Shown piece by piece: positions 40,810-50,076 of a stretch of 64,000 nt of DNA. The notes under the pieces are model-generated. The model was not told the origin of the DNA. It ran no database searches and saw nothing but the letters and a program-made list of their open reading frames with translations. This DNA comes from Streptomyces capitiformicae (GTDB taxonomy: Bacteria > Actinomycetota > Actinomycetes > Streptomycetales > Streptomycetaceae): NCBI RefSeq assembly GCF_002214185.1, contig NZ_CP022161.1, positions 8,811,486-8,875,485 on the forward strand, written 5' to 3'. Position numbers and translations under genes: made by a program. Each line of letters begins with the position of its first letter. The stretch's first letter is position 1.

Positions 40810-40839
40810 TTGACGGAACTGGAGCGTGAAGGGAACTCG

Positions 40840-41805
40840 ATGGCGTACGACCTGATCACCATGGGGCGGATCGGTGTGGACCTCTACCCGTTGCAGACGG
40901 GGGTCCCGCTGTCGCAGGTGACGACCTTCGGGAAGTTCCTCGGCGGTTCGGCGAGCAATGTCGCGGTGGCCGCCGCCCGCCTCGGCCGCAGCACCGCGGT
41001 CATCACCCGCACGGGCGAGGACCCCTTCGGGGAGTACCTCCACCAGGCCCTGCGCGACTTCGGCGTGGACGACCGGTGGGTGACCCCGGTGCCGGGCCTG
41101 CCGACGCCGGTCACGTTCTGCGAGGTCTTCCCGCCGGACGACTTCCCGCTCTACTTCTACCGCCGCCCCAAGGCCCCGGACCTCGAGATCGACGCCCACG
41201 AGCTCGACCTCGACGCCATCCGCGACACCCGCATCCTCTGGGTGACCGGCACCGGCCTGAGCGAGGAGCCCAGCCGTACGGCGACGCTGGCGGCCCTGGC
41301 CCACCGGGCCAAGGCCGGCACGACGGTCTTCGACCTCGACTGGCGTCCCAATCTTTGGAATGACACAGCCGGGACCGACCCGGCCGAGGCCCGCCCCTTC
41401 TACGAGGAGGCCCTCCGCCACACGACGGTCGCCGTCGGCAACCTGGACGAGGTCGAGGTCGCCACCGGCGTACGCGAGCCGCAGGCGGCCGCCCGCGCGC
41501 TCCTCGACGCCGGGGTCGAGCTCGCGGTCGTCAAGCAGGGCCCCAAGGGTGTCCTCGCGGTCAACAGCAAGGGCGAGTCCGCCGAGGTCCCGCCCCTCCC
41601 CGTCAACGTCCTCAACGGCCTCGGCGCCGGTGACGCCTTCGGCGGCTCCCTCTGCCACGGCCTGCTGGCCGGCTGGGACCTGGAGCGGATCATGCGCCAC
41701 GCCAACGCCGCCGGAGCGATCGTCGCCTCCCGCCTGGAGTGCTCGTCCGCGATGCCCACGACCGAGGAGATCGAGGCCGCGGTCAAGGCGGGGGCAGTCC
41801 TGTGA
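40840..41805 (+). CDS. iolC: 5-dehydro-2-deoxygluconokinase
   Basis: 321 residues, PfkB family. Signature 1 GGSASNVAVAAARLGRSTAVI (about residues 35-55) and signature 2 NGLGAGDAFGGSL (about 258-270) with catalytic Asp are present; TMGRIGVDLYPLQTGVPLSQV at the N-terminus is characteristic of IolC. It phosphorylates 5-dehydro-2-deoxygluconate in myo-inositol catabolism. ATG 40840 is preceded by GAAGGGA. The stop overlaps the next gene's GTG by four bases (41802-41805), showing translational coupling and operon structure. Confidence 0.93.
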   Translation: MAYDLITMGRIGVDLYPLQTGVPLSQVTTFGKFLGGSASNVAVAAARLGRSTAVITRTGEDPFGEYLHQALRDFGVDDRWVTPVPGLPTPVTFCEVFPPDDFPLYFYRRPKAPDLEIDAHELDLDAIRDTRILWVTGTGLSEEPSRTATLAALAHRAKAGTTVFDLDWRPNLWNDTAGTDPAEARPFYEEALRHTTVAVGNLDEVEVATGVREPQAAARALLDAGVELAVVKQGPKGVLAVNSKGESAEVPPLPVNVLNGLGAGDAFGGSLCHGLLAGWDLERIMRHANAAGAIVASRLECSSAMPTTEEIEAAVKAGAVL

Positions 41806-42743
41806 CCGCCACCGACCCCGGCGGCACCGGCGCTTCCGCCACCGCCCCCGGCCCCCTCACCCCCATCGACATCTCCGCCCTCGCCCGTACCCGCGCCCAG
41901 CACCCCGAGGCAATCGCCGAAGCCGCGGCCCGCCGTACCCGCCGCCCCCTGATCGGTCACTCCGGCCGGCTGATGATCGTGGCAGCCGACCACCCGGCCC
42001 GCGGCGCCCTCTCCGTCGGCGACCGCAGGCTCGCCATGGCGAACCGGGCCGACCTGCTCGAACGGCTGTGCCTGGCGCTGTCCCGCCCCGGCGTCGACGG
42101 CGTCCTCGCGACCGCCGACATCCTCGACGACCTGCTTCTCCTCGGCGCCCTCGACAACAAGGTCGTCATGGGCTCGATGAACCGCGGCGGTCTCGCGGGC
42201 GCCTCCTTCGAACTGGACGACCGTTTCACCGGCCACCGCCCGCAGGACCTCGAGCGCCTCGGCTTCGACGCGGGCAAGCTGCTCCTGCGCATCGACTACG
42301 AAGACCCGGGCTCCCTCGACACCCTGGAGTCCACCGCGCACGCCGTCGACGCGATGGCCGAGCGCCGACTGCCCGTGTTCGTCGAGCCGTTCATCAGCCG
42401 CCGCGACCCCGCCACCGGCAAGGTCCGCAACGACCTGAGCGCCGACGCCGTCACCAGGTCGATCGCCATAGCCGCCGGGCTCGGCGGCAGTTCGGCGTAC
42501 ACCTGGCTGAAGGTGCCCGTCACCGAGAACCCCGACGACATGGCCCGCGTCATGGAGACCTCGACCCTGCCCACCGTCCTGCTCGGCGGCGATGTCGGCG
42601 AGGACCAGGAGGGCGCGTACGAGAAATGGCGGGGCGCGCTGCAACTCCCCACCGTCCAGGGCCTGGTGGTCGGCCGTTCGCTGCTCTACCCGGCGGACGA
42701 CGATGTGACCGCCGCCGTGGACACCGCCGTAGGACTGTTGTGA
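41802..42743 (+). CDS. aldolase-like (beta/alpha)8-barrel protein of the inositol operon
   Basis: 313 residues. It resembles the Cgl0158-type barrel proteins that occur with iol genes in actinobacteria in place of, or beside, IolJ. Visible barrel strands: RLMIVAADHPARGALSVGD, RPGVDGVLATADILDDLLLLG, KVVMGSMNRGGL, RLPVFVEPFI, and SSAYTWLKVPVTENPDDMARVMETSTLPTVLLGGDVGE. The LKV and LLGGD elements suit a class I aldolase. Likely role: splitting 2-deoxy-5-keto-gluconate 6-phosphate to dihydroxyacetone phosphate and malonic semialdehyde; this is inferred from context. It lies between iolC (overlap) and iolB (7-bp gap). Confidence 0.8.
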   Translation: MTATDPGGTGASATAPGPLTPIDISALARTRAQHPEAIAEAAARRTRRPLIGHSGRLMIVAADHPARGALSVGDRRLAMANRADLLERLCLALSRPGVDGVLATADILDDLLLLGALDNKVVMGSMNRGGLAGASFELDDRFTGHRPQDLERLGFDAGKLLLRIDYEDPGSLDTLESTAHAVDAMAERRLPVFVEPFISRRDPATGKVRNDLSADAVTRSIAIAAGLGGSSAYTWLKVPVTENPDDMARVMETSTLPTVLLGGDVGEDQEGAYEKWRGALQLPTVQGLVVGRSLLYPADDDVTAAVDTAVGLL

Positions 42744-42750
42744 GGGCCGC

Positions 42751-43581
42751 ATGACACAGAAGACCGAGCTTTACGTCCCCAAGGGGGCGACGGCGGGCAC
42801 GGAATACGCCGTCGACATCGACCCGAAGCGGGCGGGCTGGACCCACAGCAGCCTGCGCATCGTCGAACTCCGACCGGGCGGCACCCACACCTTCACCGCC
42901 GGTGACAGTGAGTGGATCGTGCTGTCCCTGAACGGTGCCTGCACTGTTCAGGTGGCCGACGGCACCGAGACAGCCGAGTTTGAAATCCTGGGCCGGGAGA
43001 GCGTGTTCGCCGGAGTCTCCGACTTCGTCTACGCGCCACGCGACTCCAGGGTACAGATCGCCTCCGGCGCGGGAGGCCGCTTCGCTTTGGCAGGAGCGAA
43101 GTGCGAGCGACGACTCCCCGCTCGTTACGGCCCCGCGCCGGAGGTCCCCGTCGAGGACCGGGGCAGCGGCACCTGCGCCCGCCAGGTGCGCAACTTCGCC
43201 TCCGCCGACGCCTTCGAGTGCGACAAGCTCATCACCGTCGAGGTCATCACCCCCGGTGGCAACTGGTCCTCGTACCCGCCGCACAAGCACGACGAGAACC
43301 GGCCGGGGGAGGAGACCGAACTCGAGGAGATCTACTACTTCGAGATCGACGGCCCGAACGGCTTCGGCTACCAGCGCGTGTTCCCCTCCCGCGAGGGCGG
43401 ATCCGACGTGCTCGCCGAGGTCCGTTCCGGTGACGCCGTACTGGTTCCCGACGGCTGGCACGGGCCGTCCATCGCGCAGCCCGGCCACAGCATGTACTAC
43501 CTGAACGTCATGGCAGGCCCGGGCTCCGAGCGCCAGTGGCGGATCTGCTTCCACCCTGACCACACGGAGGGTTACCGATGA
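42751..43581 (+). CDS. iolB: 5-deoxy-glucuronate isomerase
   Basis: 276 residues, bicupin. It converts 5-deoxy-glucuronate to 5-dehydro-2-deoxygluconate. Metal-site residues of the KduI/IolB fold are visible in WSSYPPHKHDENRPGEETELEEIYYFEI (His, His, Glu, about 168-195) and in DGWHGPSIAQPGHSMYYLNVMAGPG (His, about 240). YVPKGATAGTEYAVDIDPKRAGWTHSSLRIVEL is the usual N-terminus. ATG 42751 is 7 bp after the previous stop. The stop overlaps the iolD start (ATGA, 43578-43581). Confidence 0.93.
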   Translation: MTQKTELYVPKGATAGTEYAVDIDPKRAGWTHSSLRIVELRPGGTHTFTAGDSEWIVLSLNGACTVQVADGTETAEFEILGRESVFAGVSDFVYAPRDSRVQIASGAGGRFALAGAKCERRLPARYGPAPEVPVEDRGSGTCARQVRNFASADAFECDKLITVEVITPGGNWSSYPPHKHDENRPGEETELEEIYYFEIDGPNGFGYQRVFPSREGGSDVLAEVRSGDAVLVPDGWHGPSIAQPGHSMYYLNVMAGPGSERQWRICFHPDHTEGYR

Positions 43582-45467
43582 GCACCGGGACCACGACGAG
43601 ACTGACGGTCGGGCAGGCGCTCGTACGCTTCCTCGCCGCCCAGTACACCGAACGCGACGGTGAGCGACAGCGGCTGATCGGCGCCACCTGGGGCATCTTC
43701 GGCCACGGCAACGTCGCGGGGCTCGGTCAGGCGCTGATCGAGTACGCCGACGACATGCCGTATTACCAGGGCCGCAACGAACAGTCGATGGTGCACGCGG
43801 CCGTCGGCTACGCTCGGCAGTCGAACCGCCTTTCCACGCACGCCGTGACGACGTCCATCGGCCCCGGCGCCACCAACCTCGTCACCGGCGCCGCCCTCGC
43901 CACCATCAACCACCTCCCGGTCCTGCTCCTCCCCGGCGACATCTTCGCCACCCGCCCCGCGGACCCGGTGCTCCAGCAGCTCGAAGTCCCGTACGCGGGC
44001 GACATCAGCGTCAACGACTGCCTGCGCCCGGTGTCGAAGTACTTCGACCGGATCACCCGCCCCGAGGCCCTGATCCCGGCCGCGCTCCAGGCGATGCGGG
44101 TGCTCGCCGACCCGGTCGAGACGGGCGCCGTCACGCTTGCCCTCCCGCAGGATGTGCAGGCGGAGGCGTACGACTGGCCGGAGGAGTTCTTCGCCGAGCG
44201 GACCTGGAACGTACGCCGTCCCGCGGCCGACGGTTCCGAACTGTCCGCCGCCGTAGGGACGATCCGCGAAGCCAGGCGCCCCCTGATCGTCGCCGGCGGC
44301 GGTGTCCACCACGCCCGCGCGGAGGAGGCACTCGCCGAACTCGCCGACGCCACCGGCATTCCCGTGGCGTCCACGCAGGCCGGCAAGGGCTCCCTCCGGT
44401 ACGACCACCCGCAGGACGTCGGCGCCATCGGCCACACCGGCACCGCGACCGCCAACGAACTCGCCCGCACCGCCGACCTGGTGATCGGTGTGGGCACCCG
44501 GTACACGGACTTCACGACCGCCTCCGGCACCCTCTTCGCCGCCGACGGCGTCCGCTTCCTCAACCTCAACATCGCGCCGTACGACGGTCACAAGCTCTCC
44601 GGGCTGCCACTGATCGCCGACGCGCGCGTCGGCTTGGAGGAGCTGACCCAGGCGCTCGAACTGCACGGGCACCGGGTCGCGGACGGTTATGTCGCCGAGT
44701 ACTCCGAGGACAAGCAGCGCTGGGAACACCGCGTCGACGCCTGCTACGAGGCCGACGAGCCGGACACCCGGCCCACCCAGGCCCAGGTCCTCGGGCTCCT
44801 CGACGAGCTCGTCGACGAGAACGACATCCTCATCAACGCGGCCGGGTCCCTCCCCGGTGACCTGCACAAACTGTGGCGGGCGCGGTCGCGCGACCAGTAC
44901 CACCTGGAGTACGGCTACTCCTGCATGGGGTACGAGATCCCGGCCGCGATCGGCGTCCGGATGGCGGCCCCCGGGCGGCCGGTCTGGGCGCTGGTCGGCG
45001 ACGGCACGTATCTGATGATGCCGACTGAGATCGTCACGGCCGTGCAGGAGAACGTCCCGATCAAGGTGCTGATCATCCAGAACCACGGGTACGCCTCCAT
45101 CGGCGGCCTGTCCCAGGAGACCGGCGCCGAGCGGTTCGGCACGGCCTACCGGTTCCGCTCCGAGGACGGCACGTTCACAGGCGCCCCGCTGCCCGTGGAC
45201 CTCGCCGCCAACGCGGCCAGTCTCGGCATGCGCGTCCTGCGCGCCAGGACCGTTCGCGACCTGCGGGCGGCTCTCGCCGAGGCGCGGGCCGCCGACACTC
45301 CCACATGTGTCTACGTGGAGACCGAAACGACAGACAGAGTGTCGGGCCCGCCTCCCGCGCAGGCCTGGTGGGATGTTCCTGTGGCCGAGACCGCGACCCG
45401 CCCGTCGGCGGTCAAGGCCCGCGAGGAGTACGACCGGCACGTCTCTGCCCGACGCCGCCATCTGTAA
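43578..45467 (+). CDS. iolD: 3D-(3,5/4)-trihydroxycyclohexane-1,2-dione acylhydrolase (ThDP-dependent)
   Basis: 629 residues, thiamine-diphosphate enzyme that opens the inositol-derived ring. The catalytic Glu lies in an N-terminal motif (ADDMPYYQGRNEQSMVHAAVGYARQ, about 58-82), and the ThDP/Mg motif is ALVGDGTYLMMPTEIVTAVQENVPIKVLIIQNHGYASIGGL (about 473-513, GDG...N). The GPGATNLVTGAALATINHLPVLLLPGD segment is typical of the family. Start ATG overlaps the iolB stop by four bases. The upstream IolB and downstream IolA genes confirm the pathway. Confidence 0.95.
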   Translation: MSTGTTTRLTVGQALVRFLAAQYTERDGERQRLIGATWGIFGHGNVAGLGQALIEYADDMPYYQGRNEQSMVHAAVGYARQSNRLSTHAVTTSIGPGATNLVTGAALATINHLPVLLLPGDIFATRPADPVLQQLEVPYAGDISVNDCLRPVSKYFDRITRPEALIPAALQAMRVLADPVETGAVTLALPQDVQAEAYDWPEEFFAERTWNVRRPAADGSELSAAVGTIREARRPLIVAGGGVHHARAEEALAELADATGIPVASTQAGKGSLRYDHPQDVGAIGHTGTATANELARTADLVIGVGTRYTDFTTASGTLFAADGVRFLNLNIAPYDGHKLSGLPLIADARVGLEELTQALELHGHRVADGYVAEYSEDKQRWEHRVDACYEADEPDTRPTQAQVLGLLDELVDENDILINAAGSLPGDLHKLWRARSRDQYHLEYGYSCMGYEIPAAIGVRMAAPGRPVWALVGDGTYLMMPTEIVTAVQENVPIKVLIIQNHGYASIGGLSQETGAERFGTAYRFRSEDGTFTGAPLPVDLAANAASLGMRVLRARTVRDLRAALAEARAADTPTCVYVETETTDRVSGPPPAQAWWDVPVAETATRPSAVKAREEYDRHVSARRRHL

Positions 45468-45483
45468 GAAGGAGTTTCTCGGC

Positions 45484-46986
45484 ATGACGAAGATCGTCAA
45501 CCACTGGATCGGCGGCAAGACCGTCGAAGGCGCGTCGGGTACGTTCGGGCCGGTCACGGACCCGGCGACCGGCGCGGTCACCACGAAGGTCGCGTTCGCG
45601 ACGGTCGACGAGGTGGACGCGGCCGTGGCGACCGCCAAGGAGGCGTACGCGACCTGGGGCCAGTCCTCGCTGGCCCAGCGCACGTCCATCCTCTTCAAGT
45701 TCCGCGCGCTGCTCGACGCCAACCGTGACGCGATCGCCGAGCTGATCACCGCCGAGCACGGCAAGGTGCACAGCGACGCGCTCGGCGAGGTCGCGCGCGG
45801 CCTGGAGATCGTCGACCTGGCCTGCGGCATCACCGTCCAGCTGAAGGGCGAGCTGTCCACGCAGGTCGCCAGCCGCGTGGACGTCTCCTCGATCCGCCAG
45901 CCCCTCGGCGTCGTCGCGGGCATCACGCCGTTCAACTTCCCGGCGATGGTCCCGATGTGGATGTTCCCGATGGCCATCGCGTGCGGCAACACGTTCGTGC
46001 TGAAGCCGTCCGAGAAGGACCCGTCGGCGTCGATCAAGATCGCGGAACTGCTGTCCGAGGCGGGCCTCCCGGACGGCGTCTTCAACGTCGTCCACGGCGA
46101 CAAGGTGGCGGTGGACCGCCTCCTGGAGCACCCGGACGTCAAGGCGGTGTCGTTCGTAGGCTCGACCCCGATCGCCCGCTACATCCACACCACGGCCTCC
46201 GCGAACGGCAAGCGCGTACAGGCCCTGGGCGGCGCCAAGAACCACATGCTGGTCCTCCCGGACGCCGACCTCGACGCGGCGGCGGATGCGGCGGTGAGCG
46301 CGGCCTACGGCTCGGCGGGCGAACGCTGCATGGCGATCTCGGCGGTGGTAGCGGTCGGCGCGATCGGCGACGAGCTGGTCGACAAGATCCGCGAACGCGC
46401 CGAGAAGATCAAGATCGGCCCCGGCAACGACCCGACGTCGGAGATGGGCCCGCTGATCACGGCGGTCCACCGCGACAAGGTGGCGTCCTACGTCGAGGGC
46501 GCTGCGGCCGAGGGCTGCGAGGTCGTCCTCGACGGCACCGGCTACACGGTCGACGGCTTCGAGGACGGCCACTGGATCGGCATCTCGCTCCTCGACAAGG
46601 TGCCCACGTCCGCCAAGGCCTACCAGGACGAGATCTTCGGCCCGGTCCTGTGTGTCCTCCGCGTCGACACGTACGAGGAGGGCATGACGCTGATCAACAA
46701 CTCGCCCTTCGGCAACGGCACCGCGATCTTCACCCGTGACGGCGGCGCCGCCCGCCGCTTCCAGCTGGAGGTCGAGGCCGGCATGGTCGGCGTCAACGTC
46801 CCGATCCCGGTCCCCGTCGGCTACCACAGCTTCGGCGGCTGGAAGGACTCGCTCTTCGGCGACCACCACATCTACGGCAACGACGGCACGCACTTCTACA
46901 CCCGCGGCAAGGTCGTCACCACCCGCTGGCCGGACCCGTCCGAGGCCCCGGCAGGCGTCGACCTGGGCTTCCCGCGCAACCACTGA
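45484..46986 (+). CDS. iolA: CoA-acylating methylmalonate/malonate-semialdehyde dehydrogenase
   Basis: 500 residues, aldehyde-dehydrogenase superfamily. The family-specific pattern is seen: VAGITPFNFPAMVPMWMFPMAIACGNTFVLKPSEKDPSAS (about 140-180), QALGGAKNHMLVLPDADLD (Asn in GGAKNH instead of the usual Glu-bearing ELGGK, as expected for the CoA-dependent subgroup) and nucleophile Cys in GSAGERCMAISAVVAVG (about 285). It converts malonic semialdehyde to acetyl-CoA and CO2, the last step of inositol catabolism, and can also act on methylmalonate semialdehyde. ATG 45484 has AAGGAG 9 bases upstream; the frame is open to 45307 but that overlaps iolD. A terminator hairpin follows. Synonym mmsA. Confidence 0.93.
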   Translation: MTKIVNHWIGGKTVEGASGTFGPVTDPATGAVTTKVAFATVDEVDAAVATAKEAYATWGQSSLAQRTSILFKFRALLDANRDAIAELITAEHGKVHSDALGEVARGLEIVDLACGITVQLKGELSTQVASRVDVSSIRQPLGVVAGITPFNFPAMVPMWMFPMAIACGNTFVLKPSEKDPSASIKIAELLSEAGLPDGVFNVVHGDKVAVDRLLEHPDVKAVSFVGSTPIARYIHTTASANGKRVQALGGAKNHMLVLPDADLDAAADAAVSAAYGSAGERCMAISAVVAVGAIGDELVDKIRERAEKIKIGPGNDPTSEMGPLITAVHRDKVASYVEGAAAEGCEVVLDGTGYTVDGFEDGHWIGISLLDKVPTSAKAYQDEIFGPVLCVLRVDTYEEGMTLINNSPFGNGTAIFTRDGGAARRFQLEVEAGMVGVNVPIPVPVGYHSFGGWKDSLFGDHHIYGNDGTHFYTRGKVVTTRWPDPSEAPAGVDLGFPRNH

Positions 46987-46993
46987 GCCCGTA

Positions 46994-47035
46994 CGGTGCC
47001 CCGTCTCTTTCCACGCGGGAGGGGGCGGGGCACCG
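46994..47035 (+). terminator. terminator of the inositol operon
   Basis: CGGTGCCCCG (46994-47003) and CGGGGCACCG (47026-47035) form a perfect 10-bp stem, 8 bp after the iolA stop. Confidence 0.75.
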
Positions 47036-47079
47036 CCGTGTCCGCGGTCAGCCCATCGCGCAGCTGCCGAAGGCGCACG

Positions 47080-47276
47080 CGAGGCGCAGCCCCGGCTTTT
47101 CAGGGGCGCGGGGCTGTGTCGATTTGCGGCTCCGCCGCGTGGGCGCGACCAGCCCCCACCCACCCGCACCTGAAATCACTCCCGTGGGGTCGAAGGGGCG
47201 CAGCCCCTGGATGGGGGTCCCCCCGCTCGAGCGAAGCCGAGAGTGGGGGAGGGACGGGCAGGGGCGGCGGGGGCGA
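47080..47276. repeat. intergenic composite repeat, copy with palindromic insert
   Basis: Second copy of the block at 37224-37401 (shared GGGGCTGTGTCGAT, GCGGCTCCGCCGCGTGGGCG, AGCCCCCACCCACC, AGGGGCGGCGGGGGCGA). Near its 3' end it carries a palindromic element at 47211-47253 that copy one lacks. Most of the 435-bp gap between iolA and the fusion gene is occupied by this repeat and the operon terminator; the last ~140 bp must hold the fusion gene's promoter. Confidence 0.8.
47211..47253. mobile_element. palindromic repeat element, copy 3 (inverted)
   Basis: Reverse-orientation copy of the elements at 38783-38827 and 38914-38958: ATGGGGGTCCCCCCG, then TCGAGCGAAGCCGAGA, then TGGGGGAGGG. Two inner positions on each side of the hairpin differ in a compensating manner (GCTCGAG...CGAGAGT here, GGTTCGAG...CGAGAACT there). 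Confidence 0.75.
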
Positions 47277-47421
47277 CTTATCAGGTTGCTGTCAGTCCGC
47301 CGCACGCCCCCGCATACCGCAACCGCTGTATGCGGAAATCCCCCCGTACGACCGTGGGATGGCACACACCTCCCCCCGAAGATGGCCCTGGGCTGTCACT
47401 GTTTCCCCGTACCGTTGACGC

Positions 47422-50076
47422 ATGGATCTTCGACTGCCCGGACTCCGGCGGGCACTGCTGCGGAGGCCGCGACGGACCCTCGCCGCCGCGGCCGCCGTCG
47501 TGGTGATCGCGGGGGCCGGCACGTGGACGGCCACCGCCTCGGACGAGGCCGTGCCGGTCAAGCGCACCGACCAGGTCATGGACACGGCCGAGGGCGTGCG
47601 CATCGACACCTCGTACTTCACCTCCGGCTCGGACGACCGCCGCCCCGCCGTCCTCCTCGGCCACGGCTTCGGCGGCGACAAGGACGACGTACGTGGCCAG
47701 GCCGAGGACCTCGCCCGTGACGGCTACGCGGTGCTGACCTGGTCGGCCCGCGGCTTCGGCGAGTCCACCGGCAAGATCGGGCTGAACGACCCGAAGGCCG
47801 AGGTCGCCGACGTCTCCCAGCTGATCGACTGGCTCGCGAAGCGCCCCGAGGTCCAGCTGGACAAGGACGGCGACCCGCGCGTGGGCGCCGCCGGCGCCTC
47901 GTACGGCGGCGCGATCTCGCTGCTGGCCGCCGGGTACGACGACCGGGTCGACGCCATCGCCCCCGCGATCACGTACTGGAACCTCGCGGACGCCCTGTTC
48001 CCGAACGGCGTCTACAAGAAGCTGTGGACCGGCATCTTCTTCAACACCGGCGGCGGCTGCGAGAAGTTCGAGGCCGAGCTCTGCGAGATGTACGAGCGGG
48101 TCGCCGAGTCCGGTGAGCCGGACGCGGCGGCGGTGAGGCTCCTTCAGGAGCGCAGCCCGGAGGCCGTCGGCGACCGCATCAAGGTGCCCACCCTGCTGAT
48201 GCAGGGCCAGACCGACTCCCTCTTCCCGCTCGCCCAGGCCGACGAGGCCGCCAAGGCGATCGAGGCGGGCGGCGCGCCGGTGGAGGTCGACTGGATCTCC
48301 GGCGGCCACGACGGCGGCGACATGGAGACGAGCCGCCTGCAGTCCCGTGTCAACGCATGGTTCGACCGTTACCTGAAGGACGACAAGGGCGCGGACACCG
48401 GTTCGGCGTTCCGCGTCACCCGCACCCTCGGCGCCGGCTCCGGCGACGGCGAGACCCGACTGAGCGGTACGACCGACGACGCGTACCCGGGCCTCACGAG
48501 CGACCGGCAGTCCATCGCCCTCGCCGGACGCGAGCAGAGCTTCAGCAACCCGGCCGGCGCCAACCCGCCCGCCGTGTCGGCCCTGCCCGGCCTCGGCTCC
48601 GCCGCCGGCGGCCTGGCCCAGCTGTCCTCGCTCGGCGTCAGCATCTCCCTCGACTTCCCCGGCCAGTTCGCCGCGTTCCAGTCGAAGCCCGTCGCCGACG
48701 ACCTCCAGATCACCGGCTCACCCACGGCCACGGTCCATGTGAAGTCGACCAGCGAGGACGCCGTGCTCTTCGCGAAGGTCTACGACGTCGGCCCGGACGG
48801 CAGGTCGCAGGTCCTGCCCTCCCAGCTCGTCGAGCCCATCCGCGTGGAGGGCGCCAAGTCCGGCAAGGACGTCGAGCTCACCCTCCCGGCCATCGACTAC
48901 CAACTGGACGACGGCCACAGCCTCCGCCTGGTCCTCGCCTCCACCGACCTCGGCTACGCCTCCCCGGCCGCCCCGGCGACGTACACCGTCTCCCTGAAGG
49001 GAGACCTGGAGGTGCCGACGCCGCTCGGCGCGGCCGACCGTACGGGCGCCCTGCCCGCCTGGGTCTGGTACATGCCGATCGGCGGCGCGGTGATCGCGGC
49101 CGCCCTGCTGCTGACGGGACGGCGCCGCATCGCGACCCCGGCCCCCGACCCGGCGCTGGCCGAAGTCCCGCTCCAGATCACGGACTTGAGCAAGAAGTAC
49201 AAGAACGGCGACCGGTACAGCGTCCGCGACCTCTCCTTCCGCGTGGAGAAGGGCCAGGTCCTCGGCCTCCTCGGGCCGAACGGCGCGGGCAAGACGACGA
49301 CCCTGCGCATGCTGATGGGGCTGATCCAGCCGGACGGCGGCGAGATCCGCGTCTTCGGCCATGCGATCGTGCCGGGCGCCCCGGTCCTCTCCCGGGTCGG
49401 CGCCTTCGTCGAGGGCGCGGGCTTCCTCCCGCACCTGTCGGGCCGCGAGAACCTGGAGCTGTACTGGCGGGCCACCGGCCGCCCGGCCGAGGACGCCCAC
49501 CTGGACGAGGCCCTGGAGATCGCCGGCCTCGGCGACGCGCTGGCCCGCGCGGTCCGCACCTACTCCCAGGGCATGCGCCAGCGCCTCGCCATCGCCCAGG
49601 CCATGCTCGGCCTGCCCGACCTGCTCATACTCGACGAGCCGACGAACGGACTCGACCCGCCACAGATCCGCGAGATGCGCGAGGTCATGATCCGGTATGC
49701 GGCGGCCGGCCGTACGGTCATCGTCTCCAGCCACCTGCTGGCGGAGGTCGAACAGACCTGCACCCACCTGGTCGTCATGGACCACGGCAAGCTCGTCCAG
49801 GCGGGCCCCGTCGGCGAGATCGTCGGCTCCGGCGACACCCTGCTGGTCGGCACCTCCGTACCCGTGGAGGAGCCCATCGTCGAGAAGATCGCCGCACTGC
49901 CGGGCATCGACTCGGCCGTGCGCACCGACGACGGCCTGGTCGTCCGCCTCGACGCCGGCGGCAGCGCGCGGCGCCTGGTCGCCGAACTCGTACGGCTGGA
50001 AGTGCCCGTGGAGTCGGTGGGCCCGCACCGCCGCCTCGAAGACGCCTTCCTCACTCTGATCGGAGAGTCCGCATGA
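47422..50076 (+). CDS. fusion of an extracytoplasmic alpha/beta hydrolase (S15/CocE-like) with an ABC transporter ATPase
   Basis: 884 residues. TM1 (about 18-38, LAAAAAVVVIAGAGTWTATA) follows a positive RRPRR. Residues ~50-300 are an alpha/beta hydrolase with AVLLGHGFGGDKDDVRGQAEDLARDGYAVLTWSARGFGES, nucleophile elbow GAAGASYGGAISLLAAGYDDRVDAIAP (GxSxGG, about 155) and acid/His candidates in LLMQGQTDSLFPLAQA and GGHDGGD. Residues ~330-535 are a jelly-roll like the CocE/X-Pro-dipeptidase C-terminal domain. TM2 (about 548-568, WVWYMPIGGAVIAAALLLTG) ends in GRRR. A complete ABC ATPase follows (~585-884): GLLGPNGAGKTTTLRMLMG, TYSQGMRQRLAIAQAM, LLILDEPTNGLDP. The charge pattern puts the hydrolase outside and the ATPase inside. 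The stop overlaps the permease start (ATGA). Confidence 0.9.
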   Translation: MDLRLPGLRRALLRRPRRTLAAAAAVVVIAGAGTWTATASDEAVPVKRTDQVMDTAEGVRIDTSYFTSGSDDRRPAVLLGHGFGGDKDDVRGQAEDLARDGYAVLTWSARGFGESTGKIGLNDPKAEVADVSQLIDWLAKRPEVQLDKDGDPRVGAAGASYGGAISLLAAGYDDRVDAIAPAITYWNLADALFPNGVYKKLWTGIFFNTGGGCEKFEAELCEMYERVAESGEPDAAAVRLLQERSPEAVGDRIKVPTLLMQGQTDSLFPLAQADEAAKAIEAGGAPVEVDWISGGHDGGDMETSRLQSRVNAWFDRYLKDDKGADTGSAFRVTRTLGAGSGDGETRLSGTTDDAYPGLTSDRQSIALAGREQSFSNPAGANPPAVSALPGLGSAAGGLAQLSSLGVSISLDFPGQFAAFQSKPVADDLQITGSPTATVHVKSTSEDAVLFAKVYDVGPDGRSQVLPSQLVEPIRVEGAKSGKDVELTLPAIDYQLDDGHSLRLVLASTDLGYASPAAPATYTVSLKGDLEVPTPLGAADRTGALPAWVWYMPIGGAVIAAALLLTGRRRIATPAPDPALAEVPLQITDLSKKYKNGDRYSVRDLSFRVEKGQVLGLLGPNGAGKTTTLRMLMGLIQPDGGEIRVFGHAIVPGAPVLSRVGAFVEGAGFLPHLSGRENLELYWRATGRPAEDAHLDEALEIAGLGDALARAVRTYSQGMRQRLAIAQAMLGLPDLLILDEPTNGLDPPQIREMREVMIRYAAAGRTVIVSSHLLAEVEQTCTHLVVMDHGKLVQAGPVGEIVGSGDTLLVGTSVPVEEPIVEKIAALPGIDSAVRTDDGLVVRLDAGGSARRLVAELVRLEVPVESVGPHRRLEDAFLTLIGESA

